Under the pieces are notes generated by a model. It made no database searches. It saw nothing but the letters and a program-made list of their open reading frames with translations, and was not told where the DNA came from. From positions 1-49,254 of the forward strand of contig JAPLDH010000017.1 of assembly GCA_026391355.1 (NCBI GenBank): a stretch of 49,254 nt of DNA, in the 5' to 3' direction. This document shows, piece by piece, positions 1-6,256 of this stretch. The DNA is from Bacteroidota bacterium (GTDB lineage Bacteria; Bacteroidota; Bacteroidia; Bacteroidales; FEN-979). A program made the translations under genes and the position numbers. The first letter of the stretch is position 1, and every line of letters starts with the position of its first letter.

Positions 1-105
1 CTGGACCGCATCTTTCATCATGCCGTAAAGATCGAGATCCGTGGACCCAGTTATCGTCAGTACCAGGGCATGGAACTCCAGAAAAAATATGAAAAACATA
101 AGTAA
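1..105 (+). CDS. istB: IstB-like ATPase of an IS21-family element, 3' end only
   Basis: The first 34 codons of the window, read in frame from base 1 to a TAA at 103-105, give the C-terminal tail of an IS21 helper ATPase: LDRIFHHAVKIEIRG followed by SYRQYQG and a lysine-rich end. The 'DRxxHHxxxIEIxGxSYR' pattern is characteristic of IstB, the AAA+ protein that assists the IstA transposase. The N-terminal Walker motifs and istA lie outside the window. The frame has no start codon here because the gene is cut by the window edge. It is transcribed towards the TerY-type operon, which runs the other way. Confidence 0.75.
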   Translation: MDRIFHHAVKIEIRGPSYRQYQGMELQKKYEKHK

Positions 106-154
106 ATACCCCACAGAATCACTCGCCCAATCATCGCGGGCGTCGATAAAAAAC

Positions 155-190
155 AAGGCCAGGCTGTCAATTATGACGGCCTTTTCTTTT
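155..190 (+). terminator. Hairpin plus T-rich tail after istB
   Basis: AAGGCC at 155-160 pairs with GGCCTT at 178-183, followed directly by TTCTTTT. It lies 50 bases after the istB stop codon, the position expected for an intrinsic terminator. The stem is only six base pairs around a 17-base loop, so it is weak. Confidence 0.4.
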
Positions 191-393
191 GGTTATCACC
201 TTAAACATCTGAAAACAGATCAACCCCATCCCTCCAAAAATGTCATTATCAGGGTTTTCTTTCTATGCTTTACCTCTCAAAATTAAACATCGAATAGTTC
301 CCTGATACCTATCATAACGATACGTATTAGAACAAGCAAGTGGCCGCATTCACCCTGGGGTGGTATCGTTTTGTTCCGTTTACTGGTAGCAGT

Positions 394-567
394 TTAGATC
401 AGGGTCAAAAAGGACTGCAAAATTCCTGTTCTGATACACAGTTTTACCAGGAGTTCCCGGTCATTTCTATTTTTTATAATAATATCATTTACTACCCCCT
501 CCAACCTGCCTAATGCCGGTTTTTTAGTACGGAGGTAATCACGCAATTTTTCCAATTCTTCAGTCAT
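394..567 (-). CDS. Small 57-residue protein at the end of the TerY-type operon (possibly truncated)
   Basis: An ATG at 565-567 opens a 57-codon frame ending with TAA at 394-396. The predicted protein starts MTEELEKLRDYLRTKKP, is charged and probably helical, and ends with a hydrophobic LCIRTGILQSFLTLI. It starts 11 bases after the kinase stop codon on the same strand, so it could be the fourth cistron of the kinase/phosphatase/vWA operon. Its last codons run up to the probable IS21 end, so the C-terminus may be altered by the insertion. I do not recognise the family. The evidence is only an open frame in the right place with ordinary codon use. Confidence 0.45.
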   Translation of the reverse strand: MTEELEKLRDYLRTKKPALGRLEGVVNDIIIKNRNDRELLVKLCIRTGILQSFLTLI

Positions 568-578
568 CTCAATACGGA

Positions 579-1886
579 CTATACTATGATTACACCTTCA
601 GTCTTTCCGAAATTGATTTTTATTCCATTGATTAAAGAGACATTCTTTCCGGGCAATACTTCAGTAATAGCGCCTTCATTAGAGATGACTGTCCATTTAT
701 CTTTTGAAAGATTCTGAAAACCCCAGAGGCTCTTATTTTGCGGATGCTGGTTTACTTTTGCAACCGGATCTGAAAATTCGCAGCTAATTGAAGGGTCAAC
801 ATGAAATGGAAAAATTAGAGTATCCACATTTATCATTATCAGGTTCTTTCCAATTTTCAGTCGAGGAGGCAAGATTGTCGGTTTATGGCAAGACCAACAG
901 ACAGTAGTTTTTCCTGTCGTTTCATATTCTGTTGCATCATGGAAATTTTCTGCACCACACCGACAATAGATCAGGCTATCATACATTCGAGCCATACTAT
1001 CCCTCCACTCAATTTCCATGATACGGCCATTTGGCTTTAATCCAACTGTAAATGCCCTGATAAACAATTGTTTTATAAATGTTGGGTATGTTTTCCAGAA
1101 GGCTATTGCATTGTCATGTATACCAGCAACAGGGCGGTTCGTAGTATTTTTTGGATCATAGATATAAACAGGGTTCTTTCCATACAATTTTGTCATCGCC
1201 GGAAGATCGAACGCATGGATTTTGGCCTCTTGTTCTCCTTCCAACGGATGATGAACAAAAAGCATATAGTGAAGCAAAACTGCTAAAGAAAAAAGATCGG
1301 TATCTCTTGAAGGATGAGCTTCTCCTCGCACAATTTCGGGAGCAGTAAAACGTGGTGTCCCAAGAACGGTAACCAATGGATCACCATTGGTCGTAATATT
1401 ATCGTTGTCGCAAATTTGAATATCTCCAGTTATCGGATCAAAAAAGAGATTGCCAAATGAGATGTCACGATAGCAAAGTCCGTTGGCATGGAGTTTTGAA
1501 AAGCTGTTGGCAAGATGCACCCCTGCAATTGCCAATGCTTTGAATGTTGGTTCAACCCTTCGCCTCATCAGGTCGTTTATTCCCTTGTATTGTGGTAAAC
1601 GCAATGGCATGATATAACCGAACGTATTATTCTTTGGATTGGTAAGCAGGAATTTTGGCCATAGAAATTTATTATTCGGAGCGCCTATGCGAATGAGGTA
1701 TTCCAAGCTTGCTTTCTGTTCCGAAGTTGCTTGTTTTGGAAAATACCATTTTAAAGCATAGGGTTTACCTTGAATAGAAACACGATATACTTCCCCTTGT
1801 CCGCCAGACCCAAGAAATCTTTCAACCAGACAACTATCCTTTCCGTCAATTGGTATTATCTGTTTCTCTTTTAGTAGCTGATTCAT
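579..1886 (-). CDS. Protein kinase with C-terminal zinc ribbon and FHA-like region (kinase of a TerY-type triad)
   Basis: A 435-residue eukaryotic-type Ser/Thr kinase. The glycine-rich loop is GSGGQGEVY (about residues 27-35), the ATP-binding lysine is in ALKW, the catalytic loop is YRDISFGN (HRD changed to YRD, Asp and Asn kept), and DFG is replaced by a DND-type motif, so metal binding may be unusual. Activation-segment TPRFTAPE follows. Residues from about 320 hold a CxCG...CxxC zinc ribbon (CRCG and CWSC), and the last 80 are beta-rich and end NGIKINFGKTEGVIIV, like a degenerate FHA domain. This order (kinase, Zn ribbon, FHA-like) is known for kinases linked to TerY vWA proteins and PP2C phosphatases. 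Its start overlaps the PP2C gene by 41 bases, so the two are translationally coupled. The substrate is unknown. Confidence 0.88.
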   Translation of the reverse strand: MNQLLKEKQIIPIDGKDSCLVERFLGSGGQGEVYRVSIQGKPYALKWYFPKQATSEQKASLEYLIRIGAPNNKFLWPKFLLTNPKNNTFGYIMPLRLPQYKGINDLMRRRVEPTFKALAIAGVHLANSFSKLHANGLCYRDISFGNLFFDPITGDIQICDNDNITTNGDPLVTVLGTPRFTAPEIVRGEAHPSRDTDLFSLAVLLHYMLFVHHPLEGEQEAKIHAFDLPAMTKLYGKNPVYIYDPKNTTNRPVAGIHDNAIAFWKTYPTFIKQLFIRAFTVGLKPNGRIMEIEWRDSMARMYDSLIYCRCGAENFHDATEYETTGKTTVCWSCHKPTILPPRLKIGKNLIMINVDTLIFPFHVDPSISCEFSDPVAKVNQHPQNKSLWGFQNLSKDKWTVISNEGAITEVLPGKNVSLINGIKINFGKTEGVIIV

Positions 1887-2685
1887 TATCTGATGTTTTA
1901 AAAACTAAAATTGTAGTGAGGTCATCACCGCTTCCATGAACGGTGGTATCTTTTAACCATCCGGAAATATTCTTTCTTATAAAACTCATACCTTCTTCTT
2001 TATATAAGTTATTATAATCAAGGGCAGTTTTCTGAAACTCATTGTCATTTGGAAAAGAGTTTGAATATCCATCTGTGGACAATAAAATCAAATCTGGTAA
2101 TTGTCCGATAACCGGTTGGTAATAAAACCTAAAAAGGGAATCAGCCTCTTTATCACACAAGGAATATGTTTCGTTAGCAATCAGGTTTTCATCTTTAGGA
2201 ATTGGACGTGTAACCTCATTATCTTTAACCACTAAAATATCGCCATCGCCTAATTGCAGATAGATAATATAATTTTTTGTGATTAATGCTCCCAGTAAAG
2301 TAGTTCCATAGCTGATCACTTGATTGTTAAGAACCTTCACATCAATGAGTTCTTCTTCGAAAGAGAAGGGATTTTTAGCAAGGTGATTTCTTACTTTTTC
2401 CATCCATTGTCGATGGATCGTTTTAGCCAAATTATCTTTAATCCCAGAGAACCCTGCCTGTAAATTATCGAATGTGTTGCTTGAGAAATGCTGACGAAAA
2501 ATATTTATTAAAACTTCAACTGCGAATTCTGAACCAACATTACTTCTAAAGCATTTCTTGCTCCCATGTCCGTCTGCAATGGCTACGACAACATACTCCT
2601 TGTCTTTTGGAATAAAATATTTTTTTGAATCCTGATTTAGAGGATGATTCGCACTTTTAACGCTTTCCGCTATGATTTGCCACAT
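1846..2685 (-). CDS. PP2C-family protein phosphatase of the TerY-type triad
   Basis: A 279-residue metal-dependent Ser/Thr phosphatase. Metal-binding motifs of PP2C are present in order: NQDS near residue 18, VVAIADGHGSK near 34-44, LLSTDGYSN near 202-210, and GSGDDLTTILVF near the C-terminus. There is no signal peptide or membrane segment, so it acts in the cytoplasm. It lies six bases downstream of the vWA gene and overlaps the kinase by 41 bases, which argues for one transcript with fixed stoichiometry. The expected role is to reverse phosphorylation by the neighbouring kinase, possibly on the vWA protein or its target. Family assignment is firm and the pathway is inferred from gene order. 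Confidence 0.9.
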   Translation of the reverse strand: MWQIIAESVKSANHPLNQDSKKYFIPKDKEYVVVAIADGHGSKKCFRSNVGSEFAVEVLINIFRQHFSSNTFDNLQAGFSGIKDNLAKTIHRQWMEKVRNHLAKNPFSFEEELIDVKVLNNQVISYGTTLLGALITKNYIIYLQLGDGDILVVKDNEVTRPIPKDENLIANETYSLCDKEADSLFRFYYQPVIGQLPDLILLSTDGYSNSFPNDNEFQKTALDYNNLYKEEGMSFIRKNISGWLKDTTVHGSGDDLTTILVFKTSDNESATKRETDNTN

Positions 2686-2691
2686 AAATAT

Positions 2692-3390
2692 CTACCAAAC
2701 GACATCCTGATTAAGATCAGATACATCCGGCATAGTTCCAATGGGTACGTTACCTGTTACTTTTTCGTCTTTTAATTGGCTTGCAGGACTGGAGGCTGCT
2801 TGTACAACTGCTGTTGAAGCCCATTTGATAAAGTTCACAAGTTGTTCTGAATTATTTGCTACCAATGGTTTAATCTCCTTATTTCCAATAAATTTTTCGA
2901 TCACTGCTGTATCGGCATCTTCACCCATTGCAATTCCAAGACGAACAGCCTTTTTTGCCCATGATTCCTGCATGAGATTTTGATATGCAGTAGCAAAATC
3001 GTCTGTAGGCTGTCCATCTGTAATTAGAACAAGTACCGGAGGCAAAGCACGGTCAGTCATTGGAGGAATTTTTAATTGATCAGCCAACAGGTTCATTGCC
3101 TTTCCCATCGGAGTCATACCACCTGCCTGAATATCCTTCCACTCAAAATCGGCAACATTTACCGCAGTTCTTATATGCCATTTTACCTCATTCCCAAAAG
3201 TTATACAACGGACAAGTACTTCTGCATTGGGATTTTCGTCAGCAACAGATTTCATCGCCGGTATAGAATTTCGGATCGCGTAATTAAGCGATTGGATCTT
3301 GTCACCTTCCATTGAGCCACTTACATCGAGAATCCAAATAAAATGTAAAGGGCGATTTGATAATACTCCACCAGGTCTTTTTGTTTCCAT
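2692..3390 (-). CDS. TerY-like von Willebrand factor A domain protein
   Basis: A 232-residue cytoplasmic vWA protein. The MIDAS metal site is visible as DVSGS (residues 22-26), GGMTPMG (about 90-96) and ITDGQPTD (about 123-130). It starts METKRPGGVLSNRPLHF, a proline/arginine-rich lead typical of TerY-like proteins, and ends in a low-complexity tail before ...NQDVVW. It is the first gene of the minus-strand operon with PP2C and kinase. TerY-type proteins with these two partners form the previously described TerY-P triad, linked by comparative genomics to tellurium-resistance and stress or phage response systems. No terC, terD or terZ homologue is visible here, so this is a free-standing triad. 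Confidence 0.88.
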   Translation of the reverse strand: METKRPGGVLSNRPLHFIWILDVSGSMEGDKIQSLNYAIRNSIPAMKSVADENPNAEVLVRCITFGNEVKWHIRTAVNVADFEWKDIQAGGMTPMGKAMNLLADQLKIPPMTDRALPPVLVLITDGQPTDDFATAYQNLMQESWAKKAVRLGIAMGEDADTAVIEKFIGNKEIKPLVANNSEQLVNFIKWASTAVVQAASSPASQLKDEKVTGNVPIGTMPDVSDLNQDVVW

Positions 3391-3444
3391 AATACAGATT
3401 TTAAGGCAGATAGATTTAGATTGATTTTAAGATTATTAAAGTAT

Positions 3445-3477
3445 CAAAGTTAGCAAATAATTCTCAGAATGATCAAA
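3445..3477 (-). promoter_or_regulatory. Bacteroidota-type promoter of the vWA/PP2C/kinase operon
   Basis: On the minus strand TTTG (3477-3474) is followed after 21 bases by TAACTTTG (3452-3445). This matches the -33 TTTG and -7 TAnnTTTG consensus of the primary sigma factor in this phylum. The predicted transcript would start near 3438, about 48 bases before the vWA start codon. The upstream end lies 9 bases from the divergent HTH gene, which could therefore influence it. Confidence 0.6.
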
Positions 3478-3485
3478 ATGAAGTT

Positions 3486-3656
3486 ATGACCGCAGAACAG
3501 GTGGCCAATTATACAAAACTGATACCCGCTATGATTTACAAACTTATTAAGAAGGGGAAACTGAAGAAAATTGGGATTTCATCGGTGGATAAACCGGGAG
3601 CCAGAGAATCGATTAGAATTTGGAAATCGGAAGTGGATAGATATCCGGGGAAGTGA
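3486..3656 (+). CDS. Excisionase-like helix-turn-helix protein (HTH_17 type)
   Basis: A 56-residue frame starts MTAEQVANYTKLIPAMIYK and ends WKSEVDRYPGK. The pattern 'TAEQVAxYTxL...IYKLIKxGKLKxIGI...RIWKSEVDRY' is the winged-helix DNA-binding fold of excisionase/MerR-like small proteins. The frame stays open upstream of the ATG (reading NNSQNDQNEV), so it may be the surviving end of a longer gene. It is divergent from the vWA operon, nine bases from its -33 box, so it could be a regulator of that operon or a leftover of a mobile element. Confidence 0.6.
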   Translation: MTAEQVANYTKLIPAMIYKLIKKGKLKKIGISSVDKPGARESIRIWKSEVDRYPGK

Positions 3657-3685
3657 AAAGATCGAATTCGGTGGAAGTTCTGATG

Positions 3686-5122
3686 TTAAACAGGTTTAAA
3701 GATTGTTTGGGGATTTTCAGATTTGATTCTACCGTAAAATTCGATTATATATCTATCTGTCATACCAGCAATAAAATCACAAATCACCCTAATCCTATGG
3801 TTTTTCGAAGAAGACTGAGTATAAAGTTCTTGAAAATCCTTGGGAAGTAAATCTTTTGAATCACATTTGCCTCCATTAGAAAGGACATCAAATATGGAAG
3901 TAACTATTTCGTTCCCCCGATATTCGGGAATACGGAGTCTACTTGATGATGTAATTGTATAAAAAATAAAATACTTAATTATCTCGATTTTTAGTTTAAT
4001 TTCCGGGTCTACTACTATTTTGGAAAGTGCAGGGGTCTCTTTGTTAAATTCAACACTTATACCATTAATATATTCATGTATTAATCCTGAAGTAAACGCA
4101 TTCCTGATATAACCATCATCTGATAATTTTGTGGAAAGTGAATACAGGAGTCCAACTGATGGTAATAATGCTTCTGGAATATTTAAATCCAAGTTTTTTA
4201 CTTCTTCAAAGTTTTGAATATTGATAAAAGGTTGAATTGTAACTTGAAGTACTTTTAATATTTCATCTTTTGAATGAAGAGTAACTTCTTCACGAGAAGT
4301 AATTTTTTCAAATATTTTATCAAGTAACTCAGGACCTACTGCGAGGAAATGTAAAGGACTTATAAAATTGGCTTTGAAAGTGTCCTCTAAATCAAATGTC
4401 GAATAGGCAATATCGTCTGCGATATCCATTATTTGACATTCAATTGTTTTAAATGGGTCAGTAAAATCCTCATATCCAGTAACTTTCTTAATTATTTGTT
4501 TTACTATCTCAGCTTCAGTTTGATAGTACCCTTTAACAACTGAATTATCGTACTTACGAGTTACTGGAATTTTATTGTTATATTTCAGAATCGACGCTAA
4601 GGTCCGAAAAGAAAGATTTAATCCCAATCGAAAATCTTTGCCAGAAATGAAGCCACAATCATTTGTAGCAGGGAGTTTTCTCTTTTTCTCTATTTTAGTT
4701 AAAATGCGTAAGGTCTGTCCATTCCCTTCGAACCCCCCGTTTTTATGTAAACATTTATCTAAGGCTTTTTCTCCGATATGTCCAAATGGTGCATGACCTA
4801 AATCGTGAGCTAATCCCGAAAATTCGATTAAATCAAGGTCAATGTTGTTCTTCTGGAAGTAGTTATGTTCAGTGTTTATTTTAAGCGCAATAGATTTTGC
4901 TATTTGGGCTACCTCCAAACTATGTGTCAACCGATTTCGAAAAAAGTCAGATTCGTGACCCGGAAACAGTTGTGTCTTATTGGAAAGTTTACGAAAATAA
5001 TTGGAGTGGATTAGTCTCGCATAATCCCGTCTAAATACACTTCTTGGGTCAGTATTCCTATCTTTTTCAGATAGAATCCTTAATTTATCCCTATTGAGGT
5101 ATAAAGATTTAGGTCTTGGCAT
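3686..5122 (-). CDS. dgt: HD-domain deoxyguanosinetriphosphate triphosphohydrolase (dGTPase)
   Basis: A 478-residue protein of the dGTPase family, which removes triphosphate from dGTP or other dNTPs. Family motifs: SNYFRKLSNKTQLFP near residue 40, RLTHSLEVAQIA with the first HD-domain histidine at 67, AHDLGHAPFGHIGE with the His-Asp pair at 106-107, FEGNGQ near 131, and DIADDIAYSTFDLED near 233-247. The length fits the family. It lies six bases downstream of a 46-residue ORF, with a promoter box before that ORF. dGTPases do housekeeping dNTP control, and some deplete dNTPs as anti-phage effectors. Its position beside a TerY-type triad makes a defence role possible but unproven. Confidence 0.92.
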   Translation of the reverse strand: MPRPKSLYLNRDKLRILSEKDRNTDPRSVFRRDYARLIHSNYFRKLSNKTQLFPGHESDFFRNRLTHSLEVAQIAKSIALKINTEHNYFQKNNIDLDLIEFSGLAHDLGHAPFGHIGEKALDKCLHKNGGFEGNGQTLRILTKIEKKRKLPATNDCGFISGKDFRLGLNLSFRTLASILKYNNKIPVTRKYDNSVVKGYYQTEAEIVKQIIKKVTGYEDFTDPFKTIECQIMDIADDIAYSTFDLEDTFKANFISPLHFLAVGPELLDKIFEKITSREEVTLHSKDEILKVLQVTIQPFINIQNFEEVKNLDLNIPEALLPSVGLLYSLSTKLSDDGYIRNAFTSGLIHEYINGISVEFNKETPALSKIVVDPEIKLKIEIIKYFIFYTITSSSRLRIPEYRGNEIVTSIFDVLSNGGKCDSKDLLPKDFQELYTQSSSKNHRIRVICDFIAGMTDRYIIEFYGRIKSENPQTIFKPV

Positions 5123-5128
5123 GAGAGT

Positions 5129-5269
5129 TTAACCACGCTTTTGAGGAGTCGCCTTGGGTGGGGGTGAATGTGATTCTCTGCGCGGTAAATTCGGAGCAAC
5201 ATAAACTTTATGCGGTAGAGACCTACTGGCTTCCTTGGCCAATTTGATATGTTCCGTATTTTGAGTCAT
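5129..5269 (-). CDS. Small basic 46-residue protein upstream of the dGTPase
   Basis: ATG at 5267-5269 to TAA at 5129-5131. The product starts MTQNTEHIKLAKEASR and ends in a proline- and lysine-rich tail (SPPPKATPQKRG). It lies six bases before the dGTPase start on the same strand, and a TATCTTTG box sits 13 bases upstream of its start, so it would be the first cistron. I do not recognise the family. The basic tail could bind nucleic acid. It may be a real small partner of the dGTPase or only a leader. Confidence 0.45.
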   Translation of the reverse strand: MTQNTEHIKLAKEASRSLPHKVYVAPNLPRRESHSPPPKATPQKRG

Positions 5270-5281
5270 GTTTTTTTTTTA

Positions 5282-5289
5282 CAAAGATA
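5282..5289 (-). promoter_or_regulatory. -7 box (TATCTTTG) for the small ORF/dGTPase operon
   Basis: The minus strand reads TATCTTTG, an exact TAnnTTTG match, 13 bases before the small ORF start. A TTTG element at the ideal spacing is missing (nearest one 13 bases upstream instead of 19-21), so the -33 half is not supported. The run of A residues between box and ATG fits the A-rich translation leaders of this phylum. Confidence 0.4.
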
Positions 5290-5692
5290 GGCATTATCAA
5301 TACAAAATGAACTTTTACTTGATTTTTTTGACCATAAAGTTCTATTTTCTGGGAATTCACAAATTCTGGTAAATATCCTGAATCTCCTTCTCCCTAATTC
5401 CAAAGTAGATTTTTGTGGTCTTGAGAGCATTGAATAGCAAGATCTGGGTCCAAAAAGTTTAATTTTTTCAGGCTGCCGCGGAAAATCAGTAGGACAAGTT
5501 TGTGCTCTGGAGGCTTACAGGCAAAAGCGAAGAAAACACAAGGTTTTGTTACGATAATTTTTTTTTATGGCAAAACCCATTATAAGCATCTATATATTTG
5601 CATTTGATATTGAAAGATAATAACGGAACAGGTTATCAGTGGATTCCGGAATGCAGGGATCCTGCTATTGTAATAATCCGATAAAACAGGAA
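5290..5692 (+). other. Intergenic region with no intact gene
   Basis: About 400 bases between divergent operons. A minus-strand stretch at roughly 5358-5440 can be read as LFNALKTTKIYFGIREKEIQ and then a stop, which looks protein-like but has no start, so it may be a fossil. The only regulatory sign is a TATATTTG box at 5593-5600. Confidence 0.4.
5593..5600 (+). promoter_or_regulatory. -7 box (TATATTTG) for the NTF2-like/hybrid kinase genes
   Basis: TATATTTG matches TAnnTTTG exactly and lies 93 bases before the ATG at 5694. No TTTG occurs 19-21 bases upstream, so only the -7 half is supported. Confidence 0.35.
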
Positions 5693-5693
5693 G

Positions 5694-6197
5694 ATGAAGA
5701 AAGTTCAAAAATTCAAGACGGCACTTTTCACGTTGATTTGCTTATTGATCACCTTATCAGGTCATTCCCGGACCGGCAAACCAGACAACAAGTTGGAAAC
5801 GAATACAAAAATCATAAAAGAGATCACTGCTTCATTGGAGTTATGGAATAATTCTGCTAAAAACAGGGATGTAACTCATTTCATGGACTTATTTGATAAT
5901 ACGGGAGAAATCATGGTTATTGGCTCTGACAGCGGGGAAGTCTTCAAAGGCAGAGAACAAATAGAAGGCTGGATGAAAATGTTGTTTGCCCATCGAGGTT
6001 TCTCATGGGAAATGAACAGGGTCGATATCGATCACAACGGAAACACAGCATGGGTTTTTATGGATGGATCTATGATCGTGACCAGTGATAAGGGAAAAAC
6101 CCTAAAATTTCCTTACCGTTTCACAGGAATTCTTGTAAAAGTCAAGAATACCTGGAAATGGCGGCTTTTTGATGGCGCCACATTCAGAGGCCATTAA
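5694..6197 (+). CDS. Secreted NTF2-like (SnoaL/DUF4440-type) protein
   Basis: A 167-residue protein with a signal peptide (KKVQKFKTALFTLICLLIT, cleavage probably near residue 25) and one NTF2-like domain. The pattern 'LELWNNSAKNRDVTHFMDLFDNTGEIMVIG', 'VFKGREQIEGWM', 'AWVFMDGSM' and the final WKWRLFDGATF is that of SnoaL/DUF4440 ligand-binding or enzyme-like folds. It should act in the periplasm or outside. AGGAAG just before the ATG supports the start. It is followed after 59 bases by a TPR hybrid histidine kinase on the same strand, so it may be co-transcribed, perhaps as an accessory ligand binder. The ligand is unknown. Confidence 0.75.
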   Translation: MKKVQKFKTALFTLICLLITLSGHSRTGKPDNKLETNTKIIKEITASLELWNNSAKNRDVTHFMDLFDNTGEIMVIGSDSGEVFKGREQIEGWMKMLFAHRGFSWEMNRVDIDHNGNTAWVFMDGSMIVTSDKGKTLKFPYRFTGILVKVKNTWKWRLFDGATFRGH

Positions 6198-6256
6198 TTA
6201 CCGCAAGATCAACTGCATTTTCCTGATTGAATAAACAGATCAAGCGTTCAAAAAAA

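Larger units (their letters stand above)
1..393 (+). mobile_element. Right-hand end of an IS21-family insertion sequence (boundary uncertain)
   Basis: The istB tail is followed by about 290 bases with no convincing gene, ending where a minus-strand small ORF begins. The stretch around 355-400 looks like a possible IS terminal region, but I cannot find the matching left inverted repeat because it is outside the window, so the exact end and target duplication are not defined. Confidence 0.4.

Noticed and set aside
5358-5440. Minus-strand fragment reading ALKTTKIYFGIREKEIQ
   Set aside because: Looks protein-like but has no start and quickly meets stops in all frames. No family could be named.
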